A stretch of DNA of 64,000 bases, taken from NCBI GenBank assembly GCA_947044405.1, contig CAMRHE010000355.1:930001-994000 (forward strand), read 5' to 3'. The notes under the pieces are model-generated. The model did no database searches, was not told where the DNA came from, and saw nothing but the letters and a program-made list of their open reading frames with translations. Shown here in pieces: positions 10,718 through 22,263 of the stretch; position 1 is the first letter of the stretch; each line of letters opens with the position of its first letter. The position numbers were made by a program, and so were the translations under genes. This DNA is from Leptodactylus fallax. Its lineage: Eukaryota; Chordata; Amphibia; Anura; Leptodactylidae.

Positions 10718-11796
10718 TCAGAGACCTTGGAGGCTACAATATGTATTCCAAGGGGACCAAATAGACTGGAAGACCTCCACCTTATTGTTGAGAGTGGCAG
10801 TAAGGAACTCCAGATTTCTAACATCCTTGATATGGGCCACCAGCTCAGAACCTGTGGGGGGATGTACACTGTACCAGTAGAGAGCCACCAGTGTCTTAGC
10901 TGCAGTGCAAATATACAGAAAGAGCGTAGACGACTTCTTGCTAAGGAGTCGTAGCGGCAAATTAAGACAGTAAACCAAGGGATCTAGAGGTACTCCCTGG
11001 AGAAAGAGAACAACAGTCTTGGCCTTGACCTCCCTCCAAAAAGGGCGGAGCATGGGACAGGTCCTGAATATGTAGTATATAGTACCCATCTCAGAAAGGC
11101 ATCTCCAACAAACTGGTGGAATACTCGGGTTAAGAGTATGCAGGAGAACAGAGGTGTGGTACCAATGCATCAAAATCTTATATTGCGTCTCAGGAAATGT
11201 AATGCAGGTAGAAGACCTGGCTGCATGGGACCATATAATCTGCCACTCGGCGGGCGAGATCTGCTTGCCCACAGCCTCATTCCACCGAGTCATATATTTG
11301 TGGGCCGGGGGGGCTGCCCCTCTGGAGAGGTGAGCAGACGGTAAATAGCTGAGATCAGACCATTTGTAGAAACGCCAGCCCTACACAACCTCTCAAAAAT
11401 GGTAGGTACAGAAACCCGCGGGGCCCCAAATAGGGTGGACACAAAATGAGCTATTTGTTGATGGTGGACCCATTCCGTGCGTGGCAGGCGAAGAGTAGAA
11501 GTAAAATAGTCAAAAGGCCTAAGCTCCAAGGTAGACAGGTCAATCAAGTCAGCCACATGGAACAGACCCAGCCTGCTCCAAGTGTGCACCATAGCCGCTG
11601 TAAGTCCCTCCGGGAGGAGTGGATTAAAAAGAAAGGAGACCATAGAGAAATTTTGTGAGGCCAGTGGGAAAATTTTATGACAAGTAAGCCAAATGGATGT
11701 AGTGAAGAGGATTGGGCCCAGGAGGGCGAGGTGCGGGACCACAGGAAGGCATTGGGAAGGATTGTAGCCAACCAAAACTTTTTGATTTCCACCCAT
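10718..11796 (-). pseudogene. LINE ORF2 C-terminal region
   Basis: Frames 11796-11290 and 11293-10718 hold the C-terminal part, including a Cys-rich CWRCLSEMG...FRTCP segment. This corresponds to the L1 C-terminal zinc-knuckle-like motif with its His replaced by Tyr. The stop at 10718 is the probable end of ORF2; the remaining ~210 bp is 3' UTR. Confidence 0.7.
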
Positions 11797-13008
11797 TTAG
11801 TATGGGCCTTTGAGGCTGCCCAGAATGGGATACAGCGAATCTGCGCTGCCCAATAATAATATAGTAGATTTGGGACCACAAGACCCCCCTCCGTCTTATC
11901 AGGCGGGGAATACGATGCCGTTTCCCATTCCAAATAAATTGAAAGAGAGCCTTCCGAAGGAATCGCAACTCAGAGCGAGGGACAGCAACAGGGAGGGTTT
12001 CAAAGAAATATAAGAGTTTAGGTAGAGGGGACATTTTAACAGCCATAATATGGCCTATGAGTGATATATGTAAAGGACGCCATTTATCTAGTAGTGAACG
12101 AAGCTCATGGAACAGTCGAGGGTAGTTCACCAAGTACAGCGTAGAGTAGGAAGAAGACAGTTGAATGCCTAAGTAGCGTAAGGACCTATCCCTCCACTGG
12201 AAATTGTAGTTTTGGCAAAGTAGCTGAAAAGTGTGTTCAGGGATATTAAGGGGAAGGGCCTCAGTTTTCGAAGAGTTCACCTTGTAACCCGATAACCTTC
12301 CATAATCCCCTAGCGTAGTCAAGAGATTTGGGAGGGTAGTGTGTGGATTAGTTAGAGTCAATAATACATCGTCTGCAAAGAGACTAACTGTAAAATCCCT
12401 AACACACACTTAGACACACTAATATCGGGATTGGATCTAATCTTAGCAGCCAGGGGTTCAATGCAGAGGGCAAATATAAGGGGAGAAAGGGGGCAGCCCT
12501 GGCAAGTCCTGTTACGGATGGGGAATGACAAGGAGGAAGCACAAGGGAGCTTAACCTCCGCCAAAGGCGACGAATAAAGAACTGTGATCGCCAAGAGGAA
12601 GGCTCCTGAAAAACCAAACTTCTCCAGAGTAGCCATCATAAAGGACCAATCTAAGCAATCAAAGGCCTTCTTAGCATCTAAACTCAGAAGGAGGGTAGGT
12701 GTAGCAATACGCTTGGCCACCTCTATCAAATCCAAAGCCCTTCTGGTATTGTCTCCCCCCTGGCGGCAAGGGACAAAACCAATCTGGTCCTTGTGGATTA
12801 AAGATGGGAGCCAAGCGTTGAGCCCGATCGCTAAAATTTTTGTAAAGAGTTTGAGGTCAGAGTTCAGGAGGGCTATCGGATTATAATTAGAGCACTCCTG
12901 ATGGTCTTTATTTGGCTTGGGGACCAAAGTGATGTGGGAGTGTAGCATGGAGTTGGGAATAGGGGAACCATCCAGAAAAGAGTTAAAGAGGCTGAGAAGG
13001 TGAGGCAA
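11675..13008 (-). pseudogene. LINE ORF2 reverse transcriptase domain, frameshifted
   Basis: Frame 13008-12358 carries VPKPNKDH, ALLNSDLKLFTKIL, DAKKAFDCLDW (first catalytic Asp) and CQGCPLSPLIFALCIEPLA. Frame 12409-11675 carries the active-site box LFADDVLLTL and GYKVNSSKTEAL. The shift falls just before the FADD box (about 12,400). The segment upstream of 13,008 is also out of frame. Enzyme expected to be inactive. Confidence 0.85.
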
Positions 13009-13123
13009 GAGCTCTGACTGGAAGGTCTTATTATACAGTTATGTGAAAACATCCGGGCCGGGGGCCTTACCGTTGGGGAGGCTTTTGAAAGCATCAGAGA
13101 GCTCCTCATCAGTGATGGGAGCA

Positions 13124-14346
13124 TTAAGAGAGTCTAGGGCTGAGAGAAGTAAGGTAGGGAGAGGGCAGGAGTCCAGATACTGGCGCAGTTCTGAGGGGGG
13201 CGGGGGGGATTTGATGGGGCCTGTGCAGATAGATTATATAATTTAGCATAGTAAGCTTGGAAGGCAGAGACAATGGCATCAGGGTGGTGTCACGAACCGC
13301 ATGAGTAGCGTGAGTAGCTAAGTCCCTAAGATCGGCACGAGCTGCAACTAACTGATGTAGTAAGGAGGGGGAGGGACTAGCTGCCACGCGATCTGTAAGG
13401 GACCTTATCTTGGCTATCAAAGCTACCTCCCTAGCTTTCCTATCCTTCTTAAGCCGCGTCGAGAGGGCAATACAATGACTGCGCATCAATGCCTTGTGTG
13501 CTTTCCAAAGGATAGAGACAGATGAGACCGAATTCCCATTGGTCTTAAAATAATCTTGTAGGTGGGTATGCAAGTCATTACGCGTAATCTCAGAGTGAAA
13601 CAAAGATTCATTTAAATGCCAGTGACACCTCCTAGTAGGGACCGGAGTAGAGGAAATAGAAACAGTTACCGTTGCATGATCAGACCACGAAATGGGGCCG
13701 ATGTCTGCAGCAGTAAGTAGGCGGAGGGTTAGAGCATTACCAAAGAAGTAGTCTATTCTAGAATGTGTGTTATGAGAGTGAGAAGAGAAAGTATAGAAGT
13801 GTGCAGTAGGATAGGTGACCCACCAAAGGTTGTAAAGGGCCAGGGACCGTATTAGACGACGGAATTCCCTAGTGAGGCGAGGCTGAGAGACAGGCAGTGA
13901 GCTGTCAGAGGGACAATCTATCCGCATGCTTGGGAAAAGTACAGATTGATATCCCCTTTAAGCAGCCAAGTCGCACCAGCGAACGACCGTAAGCGCCGTA
14001 GGACCCTCCGGAGGAAAGAGAGTTGAGAAGTATTGGGAGCATAAACGTTACAAAGAATAACAGGTTGTCCGTTCAGAAGACCCTCCAAAATGATATAGCG
14101 TCCCTGGGGGTCTAGATGGGAGGAAGTTATAATAGGGCAGGTACAGGATAACAAAATAGCTAACCCAGCCTTACAGCGACTATGAAAAGCCAAGTAAGCC
14201 GTAGGGTAGTAATGGTCGTAATGCATTTCCTGAAGGAAAGCAACATCCACCCGGAGGGACCACAGCTCACGCAGGACCATGCGCCATTTGGTGTTAGAGC
14301 CCAGACCTTTGACATTTAGTGGAAGGCATGGTTGGCAGGACAGCAA
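13124..14346 (-). pseudogene. LINE ORF2 endonuclease domain, frameshifted
   Basis: Two overlapping frames (14346-13918 and 13927-13124) carry the APE-type endonuclease. Visible motifs: NVKGLGS near the start, FLQEMHYD (the catalytic Glu block), NVYAPNTSQ, LKGDINL (normally GDFN), HSRIDYFFG and SDHATVTVS with the terminal catalytic His. One frameshift joins the two halves near 13,920. In the family this domain nicks AT-rich target DNA; the 12-bp A/T-rich target duplication fits. Confidence 0.8.
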
Positions 14347-15031
14347 ATGAGGAAGCAGATCTCACCCAACAATCACTGGAAGCAGGACCAATGAGGACTA
14401 AGGAGGCTGTATAGTCCAGCACCACTACAGGACAGGAGGAGAGGAGGTCTCTGGATCTGGAGAGAAAGACATGGAAGGAAAAGACAGAAGGAGGAGGGAG
14501 AGGGGAGACAGACAAGAAAACTAGACATAGCACAAAAAACAAATAAACAATGTAAAATGGTAACAAGGTCAGGACTAAATCTCCTGACTGGGTGTAAAGG
14601 GCACAGATCTGGATAAGACTGAGCTCAAGGACCAAGTGAGTCCACAGGAGAGACCCACAGCCGGAAAACACCCCCAAGGTACGGGAGGCGGCCTGCACCG
14701 GGAGCCCAGCGACAATCACTTCGGACAGTGTGGTAGGCTTAGAGATCAGGACAGGCATGTCATGGGGGATGGGGGGGCATCCCACTCTGAATGAAAAACC
14801 TAAAGAGAACTACACAAGGCAGGTGCAACAAGAAGGGGACAGCATAATAAAAACAGTAAACATGAGGGTGTAAAATAGGAACTGCATATGGACAATCAAT
14901 AAGTCAGCAGTGACTCAGAAGCCTGTAAGATGTTAAATCTGGAAGGATCAGGAGGGCGGAGGGCCCACTCAGGGTCTCCTGCAGAAGACCCAGAGGAGGG
15001 CGGGTGGCACCTCCTGGGTGCGGAGATCAGC
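14347..15031 (-). other. Long ORF1-ORF2 spacer of the minus-strand LINE
   Basis: About 685 bp separate ORF1 from the first ORF2 ATG, against 281 bp in the plus-strand LINE. Part of it (14785-14294) is open for 163 codons with a hydrophobic composition but no domain I recognise. It could be untranslated sequence, a small extra insertion, or a diverged ORF2 start region. Confidence 0.4.
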
Positions 15032-16450
15032 TTAGGAGTGCAAAGTAGAGGAACGACCATTCAATCTTGCTGTTAAGGCAAAGGGGAAGCCCCAACGATA
15101 AGGAATCTGATGGTCACAGAGCAGCTGAAGGAGTGGACGCAGGTGTCGTCTCTTCTGCAGCGTAATCCAAGAACGATCCTGGTAAAGCTGAATTTTAGCT
15201 TCATCAAAGTCAAAGTCCCTGAGGCATCTAGCTTTGGAGAGAATAGCTTCCTTCAAAGTGTAGTCGTGGATACAGCAAACAACATGCCGTGGAGTCGGTC
15301 CATATCCCTTCGGGCGCAGAGCCCTGTGGACACGATCAAACTTAATTTTGTGTGTGTGGGGGGGTTCCTGCAGAATACTGTTAAATATCGCCTCCAATGT
15401 AATAGGCAAGTCCTCCTCCTGGGTAGCTTCGGGGAGGCCTTTGACTCTAATATTGTTACGGCGCACCCTGTTATCCAAGTCCTCAACATGGCACTGCATT
15501 TCCTGCATTGCCTGACACTGAGTTTGGACAGAATCCTGAAGCTGGGAGACATAGGCCCGGGTATCATCATGATCGTCCTCCAGTGTCTCCACTCTAGATG
15601 TTATGTGCTGAAAGTCCTTCCGTAAAGCAGCAATCTCTGCACGAAAAGTGCCAGCAACTTCAGCAATAAGGACATGGAAATCCTGTCGGGTTGGCAGGCG
15701 AGCAAGCACCTGGGCCCATTCCCGGGGTAAGGGAGAGGTGAGCCAGGCCATGTGTTTCTGTGTAGAGGAGGACAGCAGCGGTGCCAGAGCTGCAGGATCT
15801 GGTGCCGCATAAAGGGACAAGGAGGGGGTTGCTCCTAAGTCTGCATAATCCCCAGGTGACCGGTCAGTGGGGAGTTCAGGCAAGGAGGGGGAAACTCCCA
15901 GGGCAGAGGTCACAGAAGCCTGATGTAAGGGTGAAGGATCCAGGTTGTGCCCAGGGTGGGCCCCAGCAGCAGAGGAGGCAAGGAACACAGGGGGGCGGAG
16001 GCACCCTTGTGCCAGACTGACCTTAGAAGCATATAGTAAGCTGTGGCCTTGTAGAAGAGTGAGTTCAGGAGCAGGAACAGAAGTGGCAGAGGCCTCAGGT
16101 GGAGGACCCTGCAGAGCTGCTGTAGTGGAGCCGTCTGGGTGCAGTGAGAGCAGCGGTGCCACGGGGAGCAGAGCAGGATCAGTGGAATCCCTGGTAAGTG
16201 GAGGAGCAAAGACTGAGTGTTGGGAGGGAGCAGACACCTCCCACACCTGCAGCATAGCGGAGGAAGCCATCGGAGGAGACAGGGAGTGCTCAGGCAGACG
16301 TGAGGCAGACATCAAAGATGACCGCCGTCGCGTGGAGGAGTGGAGTGGTGTGGGCGCCTGGGTCAGGTAAGTGGAGAGAGAGGTCTGAGTCGATCGGTCA
16401 CCGGAGGTGGAGGGTCCCATGAGGGGGTGTTTGGGCAGCTTCTTGCCCAT
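15032..16450 (-). CDS. LINE ORF1 protein (L1 ORF1p-like RNA chaperone)
   Basis: The frame continues three codons upstream to 16459, but the first ATG is at 16450 in good context (ATCCATGG), giving 472 residues. N-terminal: basic MGKKLPKHP and a PIP-box-like QTSLSTYL (about residues 22-29). Then comes a long Pro/Ser/Leu-rich low-complexity region, a coiled coil (about 255-325, heptad-like) and the conserved RRNNIRVKGLPE motif (about 330) that opens the RRM-like domain. The C-terminal domain ends near PYRWGFPFAL. In the L1 family this protein trimerises and coats element RNA. The frame is intact although ORF2 is decayed. Confidence 0.85.
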   Translation of the reverse strand: MGKKLPKHPLMGPSTSGDRSTQTSLSTYLTQAPTPLHSSTRRRSSLMSASRLPEHSLSPPMASSAMLQVWEVSAPSQHSVFAPPLTRDSTDPALLPVAPLLSLHPDGSTTAALQGPPPEASATSVPAPELTLLQGHSLLYASKVSLAQGCLRPPVFLASSAAGAHPGHNLDPSPLHQASVTSALGVSPSLPELPTDRSPGDYADLGATPSLSLYAAPDPAALAPLLSSSTQKHMAWLTSPLPREWAQVLARLPTRQDFHVLIAEVAGTFRAEIAALRKDFQHITSRVETLEDDHDDTRAYVSQLQDSVQTQCQAMQEMQCHVEDLDNRVRRNNIRVKGLPEATQEEDLPITLEAIFNSILQEPPHTHKIKFDRVHRALRPKGYGPTPRHVVCCIHDYTLKEAILSKARCLRDFDFDEAKIQLYQDRSWITLQKRRHLRPLLQLLCDHQIPYRWGFPFALTARLNGRSSTLHS

Positions 16451-16564
16451 GGATAGCACCCCAAATGCTTAAAAAGTCTCCTGTTAAGCGCTGGCAGAGT
16501 GGGAGCTCCCCGGAGAGACATCCGCTCAGCTACTCAGCATAGGCCACGCCCCAAAAAATTATAT

Positions 16565-17403
16565 TTAGCAAACGTTGAAGATACTTCTTTCCAATATAAA
16601 ACTTGTCCTAGAGACATAGTGATACCTGGTTACTAGAATTATGGGATGGGTTTAATACTATGGAAATGAAAATGTAAGCATTATGTCTTGTACCATACTA
16701 TAACATTGCAATGTTTATGTGCTGTCATAAACATAGATAGGCATAATAGTAGTAATAGTCCTGAATTCAGAGTTTATTGCTCTCCCTATACTCTTACATG
16801 ACTTTTTAATGTTGCAGCATTTAGGAGACTCAACTGTTTTTGCTTTGGATTTCTGCTTTTTTCCATCTGTTCATGCAGTTTTATAGCAGGACATACAAGG
16901 CATAGTAAACACTCAATTTTGATTTCAAAGGTATAGTTTTGCTTTTATTTGGCCAGTATAGCCCAGAGTAGTCAATAAGATATAAGAATTCAGCACTTGG
17001 ATAGCTCCCTCACAACCTCAGTAGCTGATGTGTCCTGCTTATTGTAAGATATGATGCACAAAATGCCACTTGAATTGTGAAATCTGTGATGTGCATACAT
17101 TCTTCGAGTTATCTACAAAAACAGGCCACTTGTATAGCATAGCTGAAATAAGTGTCCTTTTATGGTTCTCAAAGTGTTCAATTTGCCGGCTTACAGGAAT
17201 ACTGTGTTTAGAGTGATGGAGCACTATTTTTTTTTTTCTGTATATGCATCACACTAAGATCTTAATTTATGGCAATCACAACCATTACTGTTTAATTGGA
17301 AGTCTGACTCATACACTGACTCAGATAGAAGAGCTCATTAGCAATGTCACTGTTGTATTTCAACAGATCTTCCTACAAGATGAGGCTGCACAAGCGGCTA
17401 TTG
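16565..17403. other. Gap without a recognised feature
   Basis: AT-rich, no supportable gene or repeat boundary on either strand. Confidence 0.4.
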
Positions 17404-17636
17404 TTATTTATTTTATTTATTTCTCTTGCTTGTACAGCACCAACATATTCATCAGCACTTTACAGACGTCATCACTTAGTGTGCCTAAGGCAGTTCACAA
17501 TCTAAATTCCCTATCAGTATGTCTTTGGAGTGTGGTAAGAAAGGGGAGTAACCTGGGGGAAACCCACGTAGACATGGAGAGAACATACAAACTCCATGCA
17601 GACGTTGCCCTAGATACCAGTGCTAATAACTGAGCC
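17404..17636 (-). mobile_element. L2/CR1-like LINE 3' fragment, inverted
   Basis: This is the reverse complement of the family seen at 1170-1350: TACAGCACCAACATATTC is followed by GCAGTTCACAATCTAAATTC, CTTTGGAGTGTGG and GAACATACAAACTCCATGCA. Old copy with several changes. Confidence 0.6.
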
Positions 17637-17895
17637 AGTATTTTTATCATTAAAATACAAAATGTCTTGTTTAAGTTCATTATGGAATAGAACAAAACTC
17701 CAGTAGAAATGATGCTTTATTCTAGTATTGTAAAGTAACACTATAGCAACACAGTGGGAAGTCTCTCCCTAATGCTAAAGAGGAGAAGGTAGACTACAGC
17801 AATGCTTTGTGTGAAAAATATGTAAAATTGCTACCTATAGGCAAATACCATGAAATGGCTTGCACAACTCTTTCTTTATTATTTAATACTGCTTT
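17637..17895. other. Short gap, nothing recognised
   Basis: No feature could be supported here. Confidence 0.4.
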
Positions 17896-18210
17896 TGAGG
17901 GGCTCTCCAACATAACAAACCAGTAATCACATCTTCCTGGGGCCTGGGACTACAACAGCGGTGGCTCCATTTGTCTGTATACAGGTCCCCTGCGGGATGT
18001 CACCAGTGACGTCCCATGTGCTGTTTGTGAAGAAGTGACCGCTGAGGCCTAGGGTTGACTGCAGCGGGCACCTAGCACAAACAGTCTAGGACCTGTATAT
18101 AAATGAACAGAGCTGCTGGATTGGAAACAGAGGCCGAGAATGAGGTGAGTACTGGTTTGTTATGTTTATGGTTATGGTATGTGCTGTGAGTTGGATTACC
18201 CCTTCAAGGA
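17896..18210. mobile_element. Palindromic MITE
   Basis: CATAACAAACCAGTA (17911-17925) pairs exactly with TACTGGTTTGTTATG (18150-18164). The interior has GTCACCAGTGACGTC and GAGGCC blocks also found in the 61.7-kb MITE. Outer ends GAGGGGCTC and ACCCCTTC are decayed. Confidence 0.6.
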
Positions 18211-19090
18211 GAATCTATACCTTCTAAGAACTGCTACAAAAGCATCTCACATAGTCAACCAGATCTGTACCTGTACCCTGCAATGATGAGGAGCACCAAT
18301 TCTGAAATAGCTCTGTCTACAGGCGGAAGTCCCTGGTTTAGTCATGTTTCAAGGCCATATAAAGGGTCTTTGTAGTCTTTGACTTAAACATCTACTTATA
18401 AGTGGCCCCAGAAAGACAGTTTTCCTTGTGTGGCAGAGATATTTTAATGTCTCGCTATTAGTTGTGGATGCTTAGACTTGCCTTTCATTCCCTGTCTACA
18501 ATTTTCTATGCTCCCAAATTATATGACTATGTTTTGTTTAAATACTTTCTTCTGTTCAAGATCTTTAATAAAATTTTAATGTAAAATACAAATACTGTTG
18601 CTGATTATGAGATTTATGTTTAGCTACCATACATTTCAAGATTTGTGTTTAGTGGCATTGTACTAAAATCCTTTTGTGTTCTGGTATTTGCTTTTATTTA
18701 GTGATAAATTCCCATGAAAAAAAATAATTTATGTAGGCGTCTCTAGAGATCTGTATACTACAGAAGGCATCTCCATTGACATGCAGGAAAGAATTGGCAG
18801 CATACACTTTCTTTTGTCTAGCATTATCCATTTCCTGTGGTCTAAGTGGAAATGTTTACTGTAAAATCAGTCAATAGTTCTATCCGTACTACTAAGTTTA
18901 ATATCATAATGCATCTAGGAAAACCATACCACTTGTTTGTAGTTTAAGCTTTTTATCAGATCTGTTACTGAACAGAGCCTTGAACCAGTCACTGTCCTTC
19001 TTGACAGTCCATCTTGCCATGCAACATCATTTAAATAGAAAGATTTTGGAAATGTGTCATCAGAGCTTTGGTTTCACATGATCAGTAATA
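18211..19090. other. Gap without a recognised feature
   Basis: AT-rich sequence; no supported gene or repeat. Confidence 0.4.
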
Positions 19091-19440
19091 TTTAAAGGAG
19101 TTGTCTACAAATTTCAGGACTCAGGAGAAGGCCAGGGAAGGTGAAACATAAAAAAAAAAAATCATACCCACCTGCTCCCGGTGCTTTGGTGTCTGCCGTT
19201 ACTGTCCAGTCCAGCGCTGGAAGTCCAGCAGCCTCAGCAGCCACAGGAAAGGAATCAGTGACGTCACTCACATACTGCCCTTGATGTAATGTAAATCAGC
19301 TCTCTATAGACTGACTTCCTGGTGAGCCTATGATACACTTGTGTTTTACACAGCTGTCAATCTGAGAAGGCAGAACTCCAGGGGGAGGGAGAGAGCAGAA
19401 GCCTGAACCAATGATGAGAGAGGAGGTGTGTCTCAGACTA
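19091..19440. mobile_element. AAAGGAGTTGTC-type MITE, left end and interior
   Basis: It starts TTTAAAGGAGTTGTCTAC, with an interior like the other GGGGTTGTCC elements (CCCACCTGCTCCCGGTG, GTGACGTCAC). I cannot find a clear right terminus. Confidence 0.45.
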
Positions 19441-20247
19441 CCTTAGACTCCCTGCAGCTACATTGCAGTCAGATACATTAGCTCTGTGCTAATTGCTAAG
19501 CCAAGCAGCAATATGAAAAACAAATTGAAATAAATAGAAATTATACATCCTTACTTACATATCATTTTGAGCTTTTGACTGGACATACCATTTATTTGGG
19601 TAACAATCATAATGGTGGTTGAATAATAAGACAATAATGATGCTAATGATGAATATTGCCATCATCTTTTTATTCTACATAATGGACATTCACATATAAA
19701 TGATGTATTGAAATCTACAGCTCCTGAAATGGTGAAGTGGGCCTCACTGGTAAGGCACCCCCAGGTGTTAATGTGGTACGACCATACAACTTCCATATAT
19801 ATTTATTATTTATCTTGTACTTTTGTATTTTTGGTTTCGATCATATTCCGCCTGTCTGCTAAAGTATACTGTGCCCTACATGACATTGTGTAATAATGGT
19901 GATTGGTTCATGTTTTATATACAGTCTATTGTCTGTTCAGACAATCTTTGCAATGATTAAAAGCTGTTCATCTGGAGATTTAGCTCTGCACTGCCAGGTG
20001 TCTGGTAATAAAGAAATTTCAGTTTAAGCCAAGTTCTGTGTTGGATCTTCACCTTTTGTGCTTAGTGTCAAGAAGAAGATATAGAGTGTGAACATAAATT
20101 GTTGAAAATCTGAATTGTGTTTTTTAGACGGCATTCCTGTTGGATCTTGAGTGGAATTAGCAATAGTAACTACAAGCTATATGAGACTGATAATTAAAAC
20201 ATTGCAGTGATCTGAATGATTTGGATAAGATAAATGCATTAGTGTAT
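19441..20247. other. Gap without a recognised feature
   Basis: No supported gene. Short frames show no domain. Confidence 0.4.
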
Positions 20248-21377
20248 ACAAGTGTGGCATCCCAGAGCTGGCTATGGCTGGGCTGAGGGTGATCTCTGTG
20301 CATTGTATTATTTCCTGTTGCTTCATAGCCTGTGTGACATAGCAGGGGGTCCTGAGTCTCACACAACACAGCGCCACCTAGTGAGCCTCACACATGCATT
20401 ACACCTCCCATAGGATTGAATAGTAACCAAATGTCCAATGGGAGGACATCGCCTGGGAAAAGGGGAGGAGTCAGCTGATCACTGGGTCCCCATGGTAACA
20501 CCCCTGCAGGAAGGTCCTGCGTGTGAGGAGTTAGAAGTGTGGAGTGTTAGGAGGAGGAGGTGAGGAGATAAGTGTGATGTCCTGTGAAGAAAGCAGTGAG
20601 TTTAGTGCAGGAATCTCAAGTCCTAGACAGGCCCAGGAAGGTTGGAGAGCTGACATACTCCAGCTATTCAGAAGATCCTGTCCCCTGTCTGCCTAGCCAT
20701 CGCCCTGAAGGAAGTCAAGCATCATTATCTTGTCAGCATGAGACTGTGGAGAGAACATTCTGGAACACGTGCTCCATAGCAAGTATCACAGGATCCAGGG
20801 GCCAAGGCCAGACCTGTGGAATATCCTGCCACCCTGACTATTGCACCCTGAAACTCTGAGCTATCAGGACCACATAACGTGAGTGGGGAATATTATGTGC
20901 TAGTATGGTGGTGGGCATCCTCCTATGAGCCAAATAGGAGCCCAGACGCACCTTAGGGCTGTAACACTGAAGTATAAGGGGCTAGGAACACCTTTCATCA
21001 AGTCTACCCTGCACCCCAGGACTTTGCTGTGTCACCAGGCGTACCCCGTTGTTTTGTATTGAAGAAACTGTTTAAGCATTTGTGCCTCCACACCCATGGA
21101 AGTAAAAGTTCAACTTTACAACCGTTTCTGTATCTGACTCTGCACCGACAACATCAGGGCGCCCCAAACACCACCAGTCGGCACAGTATAGGGGAAGCGC
21201 CCCGGGGGAACAATCACCACCAACATTTGTGCAGCCCCCTCATCACCGGTACCAGTGGTGGTAACGTGGGACAGCACCAGCGCTGCGCCCTTGTGCCCAG
21301 AGACCGTGACAAGTCTGCGCTGTTTGCACCCCGCAATCCCAACTAAAGCGTTACCTTCCATCTGGTCACCGCACAAG
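20248..21377. mobile_element. Probable solo LTR (~1.12 kb)
   Basis: The segment 20253-21372 begins TGTGGCATCCC and ends GGTCACCGC(A). ACAAG flanks both sides (20248-20252 and 21373-21377); alternatively it is a TG...CA unit with a 4-bp CAAG repeat. It is GC-richer than its surroundings and lacks long frames. The lack of a second LTR fits a recombined solo LTR. Assignment to a named family is not possible by eye. Confidence 0.5.
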
Positions 21378-21534
21378 ATATGGGTTTCATGGAATACAAT
21401 ATATAATTGGTAGACCACAAATAGATGAATCTTCTATGTATTTTTACTATGAGCTCCATGGCACTTCATACAACTTTACTCCAACTACTATAATATTATG
21501 ATACTTTCATATTCTACAACTCTACATATTGCAT

Positions 21535-21890
21535 CAAAGAGGACCTTTCACCACCTCCAACAAGTCCATCTCTTTACATCAGTTACTAGACACTGCTCCA
21601 CTGATTCCAGCACAGTTGGAATTTTTTTTTTAACCCGCACCATTCTCAAGCAATCATGCCATTTAGGCTCTGTACTGACAGGAGGGCGGTGTGAGACAGA
21701 AGTAGGCAAGGGCTATGATTCTGAACTGTGACACTGGCTGCCTCTGATTAAAATTCTGAATCACGCCCCCTGCCTGACACCAAAACTAGCTGCGCTTGTT
21801 GTTCGGGAATGGTGGAGGCTAGAAAAAATTCCAACTGTGCTGGAAATCCAATAAACACTTGATTTTTGGAGTACTTTTTCATCTCTTTAA
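21535..21890. mobile_element. Palindromic MITE with AGAGGACCTTTCACCA end
   Basis: CCAGCACAGTTGGAATTTTT (about 21607-21626) is mirrored by AATTCCAACTGTGCTGG (about 21828-21844). The outer left end CAAAGAGGACCTTTCACCAC matches a frog repeat I recall. The right end is decayed (CATCTCTTTAATG). Confidence 0.55.
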
Positions 21891-21909
21891 TGTTCCGACT
21901 GGAGTACAG

Positions 21910-22250
21910 ATATGGAGTTTTAGCTATGGTGCTGTTCCAGAAGTATTAGCTATAGTGCTGCTCCAGAAGTATTAGCCATGGTGCTTCTCCTGAATGGTGC
22001 TGCTCAGGGGTGTAGCTATAGGGGGGGTCTGTAGGTAGCTGTTGCTATTGCTACCAAGCTCTAAAGCCTCAGGGGCCCAAAGAACTCTATAAAACATAAA
22101 AAGATATGATGCTGTTCCACAGGTATTAGTCGTGTTGCTGTTCCTGAAGTATTAGCTATGGTGCTGCACCAGAAATATTACATATGGTGCTGCTCCAGAA
22201 GTGTTAGCTATGGTGCTGCTCCAAAAGTGTTAGCTATGGTCCTGCTTTGT
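21910..22250. repeat. ~30-bp minisatellite next to the candidate exon
   Basis: Degenerate repeats of the unit TAGCTATGGTGCTGCTCCAG plus AAGTGT or AAGTAT. There are about four units at 21,915-22,010 and five at 22,105-22,245, separated by a short GGGGGG-containing insert. On the minus strand they lie immediately downstream of the splice donor of the candidate exon. Confidence 0.8.
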
Positions 22251-22263
22251 TCTTTGTACTTAC

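Larger units (their letters stand above)
10494..16564 (-). mobile_element. Near full-length L1/Tx1-type LINE, minus strand
   Basis: Target duplications AAAAAATTATAT lie at 10494-10505 and 16553-16564. The element reads right to left: a GGGGCGTGGCC start at about 16552, ORF1 (16450-15032), an unusually long inter-ORF stretch, ORF2 (about 14346-10718) in several frames, and a 3' end rich in AATAAAAATTAC. ORF1 is intact and ORF2 is dead. Its order and its GC-rich GGGGCG start match the plus-strand LINE at 34.98 kb, so both belong to one clade; the proteins differ, so they are different families. Confidence 0.9.

Noticed and set aside
15945..16370. Plus-strand frame of 141 codons
   Set aside because: Antisense shadow of the intact minus-strand LINE ORF1.
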